A DNA stretch of 64,000 nucleotides from Streptomyces musisoli (GTDB lineage Bacteria; Actinomycetota; Actinomycetes; Streptomycetales; Streptomycetaceae). How positions within the stretch are numbered: the first letter of the stretch is position 1; each line of letters starts with the position of its first letter. Location: NCBI RefSeq assembly GCF_016741855.1, contig NZ_JAERRH010000009.1:186001-250000 (forward strand), written 5' to 3'. The translations under genes were made by a program, and so were the position numbers. Positions 15,369 to 24,538 of this stretch are shown in pieces. The notes under the pieces are model-generated. The model saw only the letters and a list, made by a program, of their open reading frames with translations. It was not told where the DNA came from and made no database searches.

Positions 15369-17033
15369 CTAGTCGTGGTCGGTCCGGGAACGCAGTTCCC
15401 GACGGAGGATCTTCCCACTTGCCGTCTTGGGCAAGTCGGCCAGGATCTCCACCTGACGCGGGTACTTGTAGGCGGCCAGTCTCTCCTTGCAGTATCCGGA
15501 GAGTTCATCCGGGGCCGCCTCGGCGCCCGGCCGCAGGCTGATGTAGGCCTTGACGGTCTCGCCACGGTACCCGTCGGGCACCCCGACGACGGCCGCCTCG
15601 CGCACCGCCGGGTGGGTGTAGAGCACGTCCTCGACCTCGCGCGGCCACACCTTGAAGCCGGAGGCGTTGATCATGTCCTTCTTGCGGTCCACGACGTACA
15701 GCCAGCCCCGCTCGTCCATGAACCCGATGTCGCCGGTGCGCAGCTCGCCGTCCGGGAAGGTCTCCGCGGTGGCGTCCGGGCGCCGCCAGTAGCCGGGCAC
15801 CACCTGCGGGCCGCGTACGACGATCTCGCCCTGTTCCCCGAAGGGCACCTCGGCGCCCCGGTCGTCCAGGATGCGCACGAGCGTGTCGGCGCCGGGCAGG
15901 CCGACGGACAGGGTCCCGGAGACCGGGTCCACGGGCGCGGCCAGGCCGGGCGGGACGGTGGCGGAGGGGCCGGTGCACTCGGTGAGGCCGTAGCCGACGC
16001 GGATGTACGGCCCGAAGCGCTCGCGGAACCTCTCCACCAGGGCCGGCGGCACGGGGGCGCCGCCCGACGACATGTTCACGAAGGAGGCGAAGTGCTCGCG
16101 GGTGACGTCCGGGTGGGCGGCGAGCGCCATGTAGGCGGTGGCGGGGCCGACGGTGTAGTGCGGGCGGTGTTCGGCGAAGGCCTCCAGGACGACGCCGGGT
16201 TCGAAGCGGTAGCCGAGCACCAGGGTGCCCGCGCTGTTCAGGCAGGCGCCGAACTGGCACACCATGCCGGTGATGTGGAACAGCGGCGCGAGGGCGTAGT
16301 ACACGGGCGCCTCGGGCAGGCCGAGCCCGGTGGCCTGCCGCTCGGCGTTGTGCATGATGTTGGCGTGGAGGTTGGTGGCGCCCTTGGGTGTGCCGCTGGT
16401 GCCCGAGGTGTAACTGATCAGCGCGATGTCGTCCGGGCGCGGCGCGCGGCCGTCGGGGGCCCGGCCCCCCTGCCGGGCGACCGCCACCAGGTCGTCGGCG
16501 TCCGGGGCCTGGGGCAGCCGCTCGAAGCCGAGCACGCGCGGGTCGTCGCGGGTCTGGAAGTCCCGTTCGCAGGCGGTGAGCGCGATCCGTACCGGCGAGC
16601 CTGCGGCCGTGTCCCGCAGATACGACTCCCAGGCCCGGTCGGCGCAGATCAGCGCGGTCACGTCGGCGTCCCGCAGGACGTGCGCCACCTCGGCCGACTT
16701 GTACATGGGGTTGACCGGGACGACGGTCGCGCCCGCCTTCCACGCGCCGAGGACGGCCAGCACGAAGTGCGGGGAGTTCTGGAGCAGGACGGCCACCCGG
16801 TCGCCGCGCTCCAGGCCGCGCGCGGCGAGGTGCGCGGCGACGGAGTCGCTCAGCTCGTCGGCCTCGCGGTAGCTCAGGCGGGCGTCGAAGTAGGCGAGGA
16901 ACGTGCGGTCGGGGGCCTCGGCGACGGCGTCGCGCAGGGCGTGCACGAGGGAGTCGGCGGGGTCGAGCGGGGCGCGCTGGGCGTCGTCGAGCAGCGCGAG
17001 CCAGGGCCTTTCGGCGTAGTGCGAGACGGTCAA
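15369..17033 (-). CDS. AMP-forming acyl-CoA synthetase
   Basis: A 554-residue ANL-superfamily ligase activating a carboxylic acid to its CoA thioester. The P-loop-like motif is SYTSGTSGTPKG; other motifs are GYGLTECTG, the hinge TGDIGFMDERGWLYVVDRKK, and the catalytic lysine near the end in PKTASGKILRREL. I choose TTG 17033: GGAGG lies 8 bases upstream and TTGA overlaps the stop of the upstream SDR gene. GTG 17048 is a possible alternative. Context with an APH kinase, ACAD and SDR suggests it activates a hydroxy or oxo acid. Confidence 0.92.
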   Translation of the reverse strand: MTVSHYAERPWLALLDDAQRAPLDPADSLVHALRDAVAEAPDRTFLAYFDARLSYREADELSDSVAAHLAARGLERGDRVAVLLQNSPHFVLAVLGAWKAGATVVPVNPMYKSAEVAHVLRDADVTALICADRAWESYLRDTAAGSPVRIALTACERDFQTRDDPRVLGFERLPQAPDADDLVAVARQGGRAPDGRAPRPDDIALISYTSGTSGTPKGATNLHANIMHNAERQATGLGLPEAPVYYALAPLFHITGMVCQFGACLNSAGTLVLGYRFEPGVVLEAFAEHRPHYTVGPATAYMALAAHPDVTREHFASFVNMSSGGAPVPPALVERFRERFGPYIRVGYGLTECTGPSATVPPGLAAPVDPVSGTLSVGLPGADTLVRILDDRGAEVPFGEQGEIVVRGPQVVPGYWRRPDATAETFPDGELRTGDIGFMDERGWLYVVDRKKDMINASGFKVWPREVEDVLYTHPAVREAAVVGVPDGYRGETVKAYISLRPGAEAAPDELSGYCKERLAAYKYPRQVEILADLPKTASGKILRRELRSRTDHD

Positions 17034-17803
17034 CGGCCGGCCTCCCACTTCTGCTGGATGTGGTTCATGGTGGCGAGCCAGCGCTCGGGCTCACCGGCCC
17101 GCGCCTGGTAGAAGCCGGCGACCTCGGGGTGGGGCAGGATCAGGAAGCGGTCCTCCTCGATGCCCTTCAGCAGCGCGTCGGCCACGGCCTCCGGCTCGAT
17201 CGCGGTCGGCTGGAGCACCAGGTCGCCCGCGCTGCCGGTGGCGGACAGCATGTCGGTGCGGACGCCCTGCGGACAGATGGCGTGGACCTTGACGCCCCGG
17301 TGGCGGTACGTCAGGGACAGCCACTCGGCGAAGGCGTAGGCGCCGTGCTTGGTCACGCTGTAGGAGGGCGCGCCGATCATCGTCAGCAGACCGGCGGCGG
17401 AGACGGTGGAGACGAAGCGGCCGCGGCCCCGCTCCAGCCAGCCGGGCAGCAGCGCGTGGGCCGCGCGGACGTGGGCCATCAGGTTGACGTCCCAGGAGGT
17501 CGCCCACGACTTCTCGTCCAGCGTTGCGCCGAGGCCGCCGTCCTCGAAGGCGACCCCCGCGTTGGCGCAGTAGACGTCCACGGTGCCGCCGAGTGCCTCA
17601 CGGGCGTCGGCGACGATCGCGGAGGCGTCGCCGGGCACGGCGGTCCCGCCGATCTCCGCGGCCACCGCCTCGGCCTTCGCGGCGTCGAGGTCGTTCACCA
17701 CGACCCGCGCTCCCTCGGCGGCGAACCGCCGGGCCAGCGCGGCCCCGATCCCACCGCCCGCTCCCGTGACGACCACTCCCGCATCCCGCACGGCTTCCAT
17801 CAT
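17030..17803 (-). CDS. Short-chain dehydrogenase/reductase
   Basis: A 257-residue classical SDR. NAD(P)-binding TGAGGGIG is near residue 14, CANAG near 80, catalytic Ser in VSTVSAAG and the YSVTK tetrad about 12 residues later. AAGGAG precedes the ATG at 17803 (17800 is also possible). It is first in an operon with the acyl-CoA synthetase (4-base overlap) and tetR. The most likely substrate is a hydroxyacyl-CoA intermediate of the same pathway. Confidence 0.92.
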   Translation of the reverse strand: MMEAVRDAGVVVTGAGGGIGAALARRFAAEGARVVVNDLDAAKAEAVAAEIGGTAVPGDASAIVADAREALGGTVDVYCANAGVAFEDGGLGATLDEKSWATSWDVNLMAHVRAAHALLPGWLERGRGRFVSTVSAAGLLTMIGAPSYSVTKHGAYAFAEWLSLTYRHRGVKVHAICPQGVRTDMLSATGSAGDLVLQPTAIEPEAVADALLKGIEEDRFLILPHPEVAGFYQARAGEPERWLATMNHIQQKWEAGR

Positions 17804-17845
17804 CGGTCTCCTTCGACACGGCGCGACTCGGCTCAGCGCCGTCAG

Positions 17846-17859
17846 ACTAACCGGTCGGT
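17846..17859. promoter_or_regulatory. Candidate TetR operator upstream of the SDR operon
   Basis: ACTAACCGGTCGGT matches ACCGACCGGTCGGT with two changes and lies 43-56 bases before the SDR start, the same distance as the related palindrome at 11949 from the kinase gene. It would let one TetR control both arms of the island. Confidence 0.6.
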
Positions 17860-17897
17860 ATGTGTAAAAGGAAGGGTGACTGCGCCAACCTCAAGAG

Positions 17898-18025
17898 GCG
17901 CGGGGCGGCGCCGGCGAGCGGCTCCGCCGCGCGTGCGCGAGAGCGCGGGGCGGCGCCGGTGCTCCGGCTCCGCCGCGCGTGCGCGGGGCGGAGCCGGTGT
18001 GCGGCTCCGCCGCGCCCGCGCGAGC
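17898..18025. repeat. GC-rich repeat array, about three copies
   Basis: GCGCGGGGCGGCGCCGG starts at 17898 and 17943, with a variant at 17981; CGGCTCCGCCGCGC follows each copy. The segment can fold: CGGCTCCGCC (17965-17974) pairs perfectly with GGCGGAGCCG (17987-17996). The array occupies the 5' flank of the NamZ-type gene, ending about 40 bases before its start. Confidence 0.75.
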
Positions 18026-18066
18026 ACCACGAACGGTCCGCACGTGCCCACTCACCGGAGGACCCC

Positions 18067-19287
18067 ATGGACCTGTCCCGACGGACCCTTCTCGCCTCGG
18101 CCACGACGGCAGCCCTGCCGGCGGCGCCCCGGCACCACGAGCACCTGCGCACCGGCTTCGAAAGGCTCGAGGCCGACGGCTACTCGGTGCTGGACGGCCG
18201 GCGCGTCGGCATCGTCACCAACCCCACCGGCATCACCCGGGACACCGCGCACATCGTCGACGTGATGCACGGGGACCCCCGGGTGAAGCTGACGGCGGTC
18301 TTCGGCCCCGAGCACGGCTTCCGCGGCACCGCGCAGGCGGGCGGCTCCGAGGGCCGCTACGACGACCCGGCGACCGGTCTGCCGGTGTACGACACGTACC
18401 TGAAGAGCGGCCGGCCGCTCGCCGACGTCTTCACGGCCTCCGGCGTCGACACCGTCGTCTTCGACATCCAGGACGTGGGCGCCCGCTTCTACACGTACAT
18501 CTGGACCCTGTACGACTGCATGGAGGCGGCCGGGCTCGCCGGCAAGCGCTTCGTCGTCCTGGACCGCCCGAACCCGGTGACCGGCCGCACGGCCCTGGGC
18601 CCGGTGCTGCACAAGGAGTTCGCCACCTTCGTCGGCAGGCAGCCGATCGCACAGGCGCACGGCATGACCGTCGCCGAGCTGGCCCGGCTGTTCAACGGCG
18701 AGTTCCTGAGCGCGCCCGTGCCGCTGGAGACGGTCGCGATGTCGGGCTGGAAGCGCGACCGGTTCTACGACGACTCCGGACTGCCCTGGGTGCCGCCGAG
18801 CCCCAACATGCCCACGGCGGACACGGCGCTGGTGTACTCGGGCACCTGCATGTTCGAGGGCACCAACCTCTCCGAGGGGCGCGGCACGACCCGGCCCTTC
18901 GAACTCCTCGGCGCCGAAGGCGTCGACGGGCGCTGGGCCGCCGCGGCGAACGAACTCGGGCTGCCCGGCGTGCGGTTCCGGGAGGCGTACTTCACGCCCA
19001 CGTTCTCCAAGTTCCAGGGCAAGACCGTCGGCGGGGTGCAGATCCATGTGACCGACCGGGCCGCCTACGACCCCGTGCGCACCGGGATCGCGTTGCTGGT
19101 GACCGCCAGGAAGGCGTGGGACGGCTTCGCCTGGCGGTCGGACGACTGGATCGACAAGCTCACCGGTTCCGCCCGGGTGCGCACGATGATCGACGCGGGC
19201 GCCGGCACCGACGAGGTGACCGGTGCCTGGCAGGAGGAGCTGGCCGCGTTCCGGCGGATCCGAAAGGAGTATCTCCTCTACAAGTAG
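18067..19287 (+). CDS. DUF1343 exo-beta-N-acetylmuramidase (NamZ-like), exported
   Basis: A 406-residue protein. The N-terminus SRRTLLASATTAALPAAP is a twin-arginine signal. The rest matches DUF1343: RVGIVTNPTGIT, FGPEHGFRGTAQAG, FDIQDVGARFYTYIWTL, LDRPNPVTG, and WVPPSPNMPTADTALVY followed by FEGTNLSEGRGTTRPFE. Family member NamZ/YbbC of Bacillus removes terminal MurNAc from peptidoglycan fragments during wall recycling. GGAGG is well placed before ATG 18067. The gene sits behind a repeat array divergent from the SDR operon. Confidence 0.9.
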   Translation: MDLSRRTLLASATTAALPAAPRHHEHLRTGFERLEADGYSVLDGRRVGIVTNPTGITRDTAHIVDVMHGDPRVKLTAVFGPEHGFRGTAQAGGSEGRYDDPATGLPVYDTYLKSGRPLADVFTASGVDTVVFDIQDVGARFYTYIWTLYDCMEAAGLAGKRFVVLDRPNPVTGRTALGPVLHKEFATFVGRQPIAQAHGMTVAELARLFNGEFLSAPVPLETVAMSGWKRDRFYDDSGLPWVPPSPNMPTADTALVYSGTCMFEGTNLSEGRGTTRPFELLGAEGVDGRWAAAANELGLPGVRFREAYFTPTFSKFQGKTVGGVQIHVTDRAAYDPVRTGIALLVTARKAWDGFAWRSDDWIDKLTGSARVRTMIDAGAGTDEVTGAWQEELAAFRRIRKEYLLYK

Positions 19288-19370
19288 GGCGCGGTGTCTG
19301 GCCATCCCCGGCTTCCCGCAGGACGATACGCGCGCAGCGCACCGTGTTCCGGGGGACGAGGGAGCCTGGC

Positions 19371-20666
19371 ATGTCGGATCCTGCGATGAGTGTGACTCCC
19401 TACTGGGAGCTGACCTTCGACGCGGACGGGGACGTGGACGGACCCGAACGCGACCGGCTGCTGACGCAGGTCACGGAGCGCGGTGTCCGTGACCTGATCG
19501 TCTTCTCGCACGGCTGGAACAACGACCGCTCGGGCGCGACCGCGCTGTACCGGCGCTTCTTCGCCCCCGTGCCGCAGCTGGCGCCGCGGGCCCGGCTCGG
19601 GTACGTCGGCGTGATCTGGCCGTCGATGCGGTTCAGTGACGAGCCGATCCCGGACTTCCCGAGGTCCGTCGCGGCCGTGGAGGCGGAGGCGGCGCCGAGC
19701 CGGGCACTGGACAAGGACACCCGGCGCGCACTGCTGAGGACCTTTCCGGACCGGGCGGCCGTGGTGGACCAGCTGGCCCGGATGCTGGACGAACGGCCGG
19801 ACGGCCCGGAGGGGCTGACCGAGTTCGGGCGGCTGGTGCGGCTGCTGCTGGACGGGAGCAGCGGCCCCGCCGACACGGACGAACCCGGTGAACCGGCCGT
19901 GTTCGCCGCGGACCCGGCGGCCGTGTGCGAGCAGTTCGCCGACGCACTGGCCGCGCTCGGCCCCGCGGGCGACGATCCCAGGTTCAGCCTGCCGAATCCG
20001 TGGGACGGCGCGAAGGAACTGCTGCGGCAGGCGACGTACTACCGGATGAAGCGGCGGGCCGGGACGGTCGGCGAGCACGGACTCGGTCCGCTGCTCGGGC
20101 GGCTGGCCGGCGCGGCACCCGGGGTGCGGGTGCATCTGGTCGGGCACAGTTTCGGGGGCCGGCTGGTGGCGTTCGCGCTGCGCGGGCTGCCCGCTTCGGT
20201 GCGCACGGTGAAGTCGGTGACCCTGCTCCAGGGCGCGTTCTCGCACTACGCGTTCGCGGCCCGGCTGCCGCACGCGCCCGACCGGTCGGGGGCGCTCAAG
20301 GACCTGCAGGAGCACATCGACGGCCCCCTGGTGTGCTGCTACTCGCATTTCGACGGGGCCCTCGGCACGTTCTACCCGCTGGCGTCCCGGCTCGCCGGGG
20401 ACGACCGCGCGTGCACGGGCAGCGAGATCGCGGCCGTGCTGGGGCCTGAGTGGGGGGCGATGGGACACGACGGGGTGCAGGCGGTGCCGGGCACCACCCG
20501 CCTGGACCTGGCGGCGGCCCTGCGCGGTCCGCTGCCCGCGTCGGGCTGCGTGAGCGTGGACGTGGCGGCCGTGGTCCGGCGCGGGGGCGCGCCGTCCGGG
20601 GCGCACAGCGACATCGTGCACCCCGAACTGGCGCGGGTGGTGCTGGCGGCGGGCCGCATCACCTGA
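19371..20666 (+). CDS. Alpha/beta-hydrolase-fold protein, unknown substrate
   Basis: A 431-residue protein without signal peptide. The N-terminal half has IVFSHGWNNDRSGATALYRRFF, a typical oxyanion strand and loop. The nucleophile elbow GHSFGG is near residue 258 after RVHLVGHS. The C-terminal catalytic His may be in GAHSDIVHPELA. Streptomyces homologues are often labelled as kinases, which the sequence does not support. GAGGGAG lies upstream of ATG 19371. It ends in a convergent arrangement with the acylase gene. Confidence 0.75.
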   Translation: MSDPAMSVTPYWELTFDADGDVDGPERDRLLTQVTERGVRDLIVFSHGWNNDRSGATALYRRFFAPVPQLAPRARLGYVGVIWPSMRFSDEPIPDFPRSVAAVEAEAAPSRALDKDTRRALLRTFPDRAAVVDQLARMLDERPDGPEGLTEFGRLVRLLLDGSSGPADTDEPGEPAVFAADPAAVCEQFADALAALGPAGDDPRFSLPNPWDGAKELLRQATYYRMKRRAGTVGEHGLGPLLGRLAGAAPGVRVHLVGHSFGGRLVAFALRGLPASVRTVKSVTLLQGAFSHYAFAARLPHAPDRSGALKDLQEHIDGPLVCCYSHFDGALGTFYPLASRLAGDDRACTGSEIAAVLGPEWGAMGHDGVQAVPGTTRLDLAAALRGPLPASGCVSVDVAAVVRRGGAPSGAHSDIVHPELARVVLAAGRIT

Positions 20667-20673
20667 CCACGCC

Positions 20674-20737
20674 TGTCGGCCAACGGATGTCGGCCAACGG
20701 GCGTTGAGTAGACGCCCGTGACCAACACCCGTTGGTC
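20674..20737. terminator. Repeat-and-hairpin region between convergent genes
   Basis: TGTCGGCCAACGG occurs at 20674-20686 and 20688-20700. GACCAAC (20720-20726) and GTTGGTC (20731-20737) form a perfect 7-bp stem with a 4-nt loop. Placed between two stop codons facing each other, this is a likely bidirectional terminator. Confidence 0.6.
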
Positions 20738-20745
20738 TCATGGGC

Positions 20746-23535
20746 TCACCGGTGTGAGGTGTACTCCACGACCTGCTGGTAGGTCGGCCGGTTCTGCCAG
20801 CTGATCTTGCCGTGCTTGATGCCGCCCAGGGTGCGCTGGGCGATCGAGTCGGCGCACCACTGGTCGCCGGCCGAGCACTGGTCGTCACCCGGGTAAACCT
20901 GCGCGGCGGTCAGCCCGGCCGCCTGCTTCAGGGTGCTGATCAGGATGTCCCGGCAGGAGCCCAGGCTGCCGCCGCCGCAGTACTTCCGCGCCAGCCCGCC
21001 CTGCACGGGCTCACCGAGGACCGCCCGGATATCCTTGTCGACATAGCTCCACCAGCCGTACTGGAAGGCGCTGCCGGCGTGCGACCCGGTCGGGCCGTGT
21101 CCGGCGGACGGGGCCTCGTCGATCGGCGCGTTGGCGGTGAAGGCCGTGTACAGCTCGCTGCCCAGGCCGGGTTCGAACTCCGCCTTGACCAGCAGCGGCC
21201 ACCAGGCGTCCAGGATGCGGATCGCGTCGGCGTCGGCGTAAATCTTGGAACCGGCGGACGTCTCGGTGCGCTTGGCACCGGAGTTCAGCCACGCCCGGAG
21301 CTTGTTCACCGCGCCGGCGACCGTGGGGTCCGTCACCGCCGAGGAGTCGACCACCTTCAGCAGCTTCGGCAGCACGTCCTCCGCGCGCAGGTCGGCGAGG
21401 CCAGCGTCGGCCATGGCCTGCACCAGCTTCGTACGCGTCACCCCGCCGGCCGCGACCAGCTTCTTCACCCGGTCGTCCAGCAGGTTGCCGCGGTGCACGG
21501 AGCCGTCGGCCCAGGGCGCGGTCGTGTAGTCCTCGGCCTGCTTGTTGTTCCAGGAGACGTAGTAGTCCTGGTCGACGGAGTTGGGGTGGGCGGACGCCGG
21601 GGTGTAGTCGGCCGTGTTGGTGGCCGCGTCCCAGTTCCGCCACTCGTACGCGGGCTGCGCCCACACCGGGAACTCGGTGTCGACGCCGCCGGCCCGGACG
21701 GGGTTGTCACCGCTGTTGTAGTACGCGGTGTGCTGCGAGTCGGCGTAGAACCAGTTGAAGGTGTAGTTGATGTGCTGGGCCGCGCTCTGGAAGTCCTTCG
21801 GTCCCTTGACGTAGTCCGGGTCGTTGAGCATCTGGAAGCCGATGATCGAGTCGGCCTCGTGCAGGTAGGAGGAGCGCAGGGTGGTGTAGGCGACCTTCTT
21901 GCCGCCGACGGTCGCCCGGTACGCCACCGGCCCGTACTTCGTACGCCACACGCGCATGGTGTACGACCCCGCGGCCGTGCCGTCGGCCACCGTCGGTTTC
22001 CAGGCGTTCTTCTGCTCCATCTTCTCCATGGCGGTGCAGGTGCCGTGGAACAGGTAGTGGTAGTCGTCCTGGCACAGCTCGACCGCGTAGGTGTCGATGA
22101 TGTCCTGGCCGGAGGTGGTGGCGCTCCAGGAGTAGTCCTGGCCGCGGCCGAGTTCGACGTACATGCTCAGACCCGCGAAGGAGGCGCCGCGGGCGCTGAT
22201 GCCCGGTCCCTGGATCTCCTGGAGCAGGAGCAGCTGCGGGGCGAAGTAGCCGGTCTGCGGGCCGAAGACGGCGATCGGGTGCCCACTGGCGGTGTACTTG
22301 CCGCCGACCACCAGGGCGTTCGACATACCGCGCCGGGCGGAACTCAGCGCGCTCCTGGCCGCGGAGGCGGAGGTGCCCTTGGCGGTGGCCGTGGCCGCGC
22401 TGCCCGTGCGGTCGTAGACGAGCGGCTCCTCGGTCACCGAGCCGGTGTCGGGCATCGCCGCGCCCTGGGCGTCGGCGGGCTTGGCGCCGTACGGGAAGCT
22501 CTGCCCGTCGTGGACGGTGAGCACGGCCTCGGGGTCGTTGCGTTCGCGGAACGACTCCCAGACCTTGGTGCCCTCCTCGACGCCGTACTTCTGCTGGGCG
22601 GCGAGCAGGGACATGGCGTTGTTGACCTCGCCGCCCCCGCCGGAGCCGAACAGCGAGCCGATCACGGAGGCCAGCGCCACGAGGTCGGTGACCTTGAAGT
22701 GTTCTATGGTGCCGGCGTTGGTGATGGCGTCCTTGTGACCGGTCAGGACGTACTCGCCGGGGAAGTAGCGGCCGCTGTCGGAGGCGTCGATGTAGGCGTT
22801 GATGCCGTCGATGTAGGCCACGACGTCGGCGAGGGCCTGCCGGCCGCGGGCGCCGTTGTTCGCCACGGCGTTGTCGATCTGCGCCTGGAGGTCGGCCTCG
22901 CTGTAGGGCGCGTTGCGGTAGAACTGCTGCTCCAGGCCCTGGTTGGCGGGTGCGCCGCCCGCGAAGCCGGTCACCTGGCCGCGGCCCACGTGCCGGAAGA
23001 CGTCCATCAGCCAGAGCCGGTCCTCGGCCGCCGCGTATCCGGCGCCGAACTCGGTGCCGTACCGGGTGGTGCCCGTGATGTGCGGCACACCCGTCTTCTT
23101 GTCGCGGACGATGGCCACGTCGCCGCGGCCGGCCGGTTTCTCGGTGGAGGCGACCTGGTCGGAAGGGACGCCGAACGAGGCGTCGTCGAAGAAGGTGTTG
23201 ATCTTCGCGTCGGTGAGGCCCGAATAGCCGGTGGCCAGGCCGGCGTACGGGCCGAGCTGGTCCTCGGCGTGTGACGGCTGGGTGCCGAAGGCCTGGTTGA
23301 GCAGGATCTGCGCGAGGGTCGCGTTGCCGTTCTCGCCGGGCGGCAGGATGTCCGAACACCGGCCCCCGCAGTAGTCGTTGGCGGCCGTCGTGCCGGTTGC
23401 CGCCGCCGCGGTCTGGGTGAGGGGGGAGAGAAGACCGGCGATGAGGACGCATACCGACGCGGTCTTCAGGAACCCGAGAGGAGAGCGAGACGTTCTCAGT
23501 CTGTCGAGGGCGGTACGTGGGGTTCGCCGTGGCAT
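20746..23535 (-). CDS. Secreted penicillin-acylase-family Ntn hydrolase
   Basis: A 929-residue secreted enzyme precursor. A long Sec-type signal (SVCVLIAGLLSPLTQTAAAA) is followed by the alpha chain. Self-cleavage is expected before S405 in RRGMSNALVVGG, the N-terminal nucleophile of the beta chain. Several cysteines (CGGRCSD, CGGGSLGSC, CSAGDQWC) suggest disulfides. Family members hydrolyse amide bonds of penicillins, acyl-homoserine lactones or lipopeptides such as echinocandin; the substrate is not decidable here. The ATG at 23535 follows AGGAG. Confidence 0.9.
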   Translation of the reverse strand: MPRRTPRTALDRLRTSRSPLGFLKTASVCVLIAGLLSPLTQTAAAATGTTAANDYCGGRCSDILPPGENGNATLAQILLNQAFGTQPSHAEDQLGPYAGLATGYSGLTDAKINTFFDDASFGVPSDQVASTEKPAGRGDVAIVRDKKTGVPHITGTTRYGTEFGAGYAAAEDRLWLMDVFRHVGRGQVTGFAGGAPANQGLEQQFYRNAPYSEADLQAQIDNAVANNGARGRQALADVVAYIDGINAYIDASDSGRYFPGEYVLTGHKDAITNAGTIEHFKVTDLVALASVIGSLFGSGGGGEVNNAMSLLAAQQKYGVEEGTKVWESFRERNDPEAVLTVHDGQSFPYGAKPADAQGAAMPDTGSVTEEPLVYDRTGSAATATAKGTSASAARSALSSARRGMSNALVVGGKYTASGHPIAVFGPQTGYFAPQLLLLQEIQGPGISARGASFAGLSMYVELGRGQDYSWSATTSGQDIIDTYAVELCQDDYHYLFHGTCTAMEKMEQKNAWKPTVADGTAAGSYTMRVWRTKYGPVAYRATVGGKKVAYTTLRSSYLHEADSIIGFQMLNDPDYVKGPKDFQSAAQHINYTFNWFYADSQHTAYYNSGDNPVRAGGVDTEFPVWAQPAYEWRNWDAATNTADYTPASAHPNSVDQDYYVSWNNKQAEDYTTAPWADGSVHRGNLLDDRVKKLVAAGGVTRTKLVQAMADAGLADLRAEDVLPKLLKVVDSSAVTDPTVAGAVNKLRAWLNSGAKRTETSAGSKIYADADAIRILDAWWPLLVKAEFEPGLGSELYTAFTANAPIDEAPSAGHGPTGSHAGSAFQYGWWSYVDKDIRAVLGEPVQGGLARKYCGGGSLGSCRDILISTLKQAAGLTAAQVYPGDDQCSAGDQWCADSIAQRTLGGIKHGKISWQNRPTYQQVVEYTSHR

Positions 23536-23646
23536 GGCAGCTCCTAGCGACTGGGGTGGCCGAACGTTACCGCCGGTATCCCCCGGTTTAAAGATGAACA
23601 TGCGTCACTTTCTGGAGTCCGCAAGGAGAACCGGAGAAGAGATGGA

Positions 23647-23677
23647 GCCGAATCGCCTGTCGACACGTCTATTCGGC
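23647..23677. promoter_or_regulatory. Inverted repeat in the divergent intergenic region
   Basis: GCCGAAT (23647-23653) and ATTCGGC (23671-23677) are perfect arms with a 17-base spacer, between the acylase promoter and the zinc-ribbon gene. It could be an operator; no regulator is adjacent. Confidence 0.35.
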
Positions 23678-23742
23678 GACGGCCGTGCGACGACGCCGAA
23701 GTGACCGAAGTACAGGTGCAGGTGTGACGGAGGTGCAGGGCG

Positions 23743-24345
23743 ATGGCAGGTTTCCGGAGTCTGGCGAGACAGGTACGCGACCCGGGCTGTGATCTGGCGC
23801 TACGGCGGTACTCGCTGCGCAAGTGCCTGGAGAAGTTCGCCCCTTACGGGCATCGGGCGACCTGGGACCATCTGTGCTCCCGGGCGGGTTTCGGCCCGGA
23901 GGACCGGTCCCCCGATCCGGCGCGGCTCGTGGCCGCGCTGGAGGAGTTGGAGGAGGCGCGTGACGTCTGGCTCGCCTACGAGACCGACTTCACGGAGCGG
24001 AGGAGGAAGGAGAAGCACGACGGGCTGCGCCGGCCGGGCAGCGTGGACGACTGGCACCGGCTGACCTGGGGCGGGTTCGGGGTCGCCTGGTGCGACGACC
24101 CGCGGGTCCACCCCGAGGAGCCGCTCGCGGAGGTGCTGCGCCGGCTGATCGCCGCGCTGGAGCGGGAGCCTGGTTCGTCCTGCCCGGTCTGTGACGGGGA
24201 GCGGCTGGTCTGGAGGTACGGCCTGGACCACGAGCCGTCGTCCGGCCCGGTCTGCGCGGACTGCGGAATCCTGGTGCCGCGGCCCGTCCTCAGCCCGCGG
24301 GTCCTCCAGTACGCGAGGCGGGAACGCCTGTTGATGTCGGCCTGA
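23743..24345 (+). CDS. Hypothetical protein with C-terminal zinc ribbon
   Basis: A 200-residue protein. The first 150 residues are helical and charged, with WDHLCSRAGF and ERRRKEKHDG. Near the end, CPVC and CADC about 26 residues apart could form a zinc ribbon. No membrane segment or signal is seen. GGAGGTGCAGG precedes ATG 23743. I do not recognise the family beyond the zinc-ribbon layout. Confidence 0.65.
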   Translation: MAGFRSLARQVRDPGCDLALRRYSLRKCLEKFAPYGHRATWDHLCSRAGFGPEDRSPDPARLVAALEELEEARDVWLAYETDFTERRRKEKHDGLRRPGSVDDWHRLTWGGFGVAWCDDPRVHPEEPLAEVLRRLIAALEREPGSSCPVCDGERLVWRYGLDHEPSSGPVCADCGILVPRPVLSPRVLQYARRERLLMSA

Positions 24346-24538
24346 GCGGCCGGGGCGTCACCGGGTGCGGCCCGAGCGGTGGGCCGGCACCGGTGCGGGG
24401 TGCGCAGGGGATGCCGCACCCCTTCCGCGGAATGCCCCTGGGACCGGGACGCTACCAGCCCCGAAACCGGTCGCTCCACGGTTTTCCCGTGTGGACAGTG
24501 GGAGGCGATGAAGCCGAACCCATGAACGGGGAACCTCC

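Noticed and set aside
19371..20666. Serine/threonine kinase annotation for the hydrolase-fold protein
   Set aside because: No P-loop, HRD or DFG motif is present. GHSFGG identifies an alpha/beta hydrolase.
20812..23274. An 820-codon forward open frame opposite the acylase gene
   Set aside because: It has the Gly/Val/Arg bias of an antisense shadow and no family motif, while the reverse frame is an intact penicillin-acylase-type precursor.
24346..24538. A leader peptide before the RNA ligase (ATG AAG CCG AAC CCA TGA)
   Set aside because: Five codons with no attenuator-like structure or regulatory codons. The coincidence is expected by chance.
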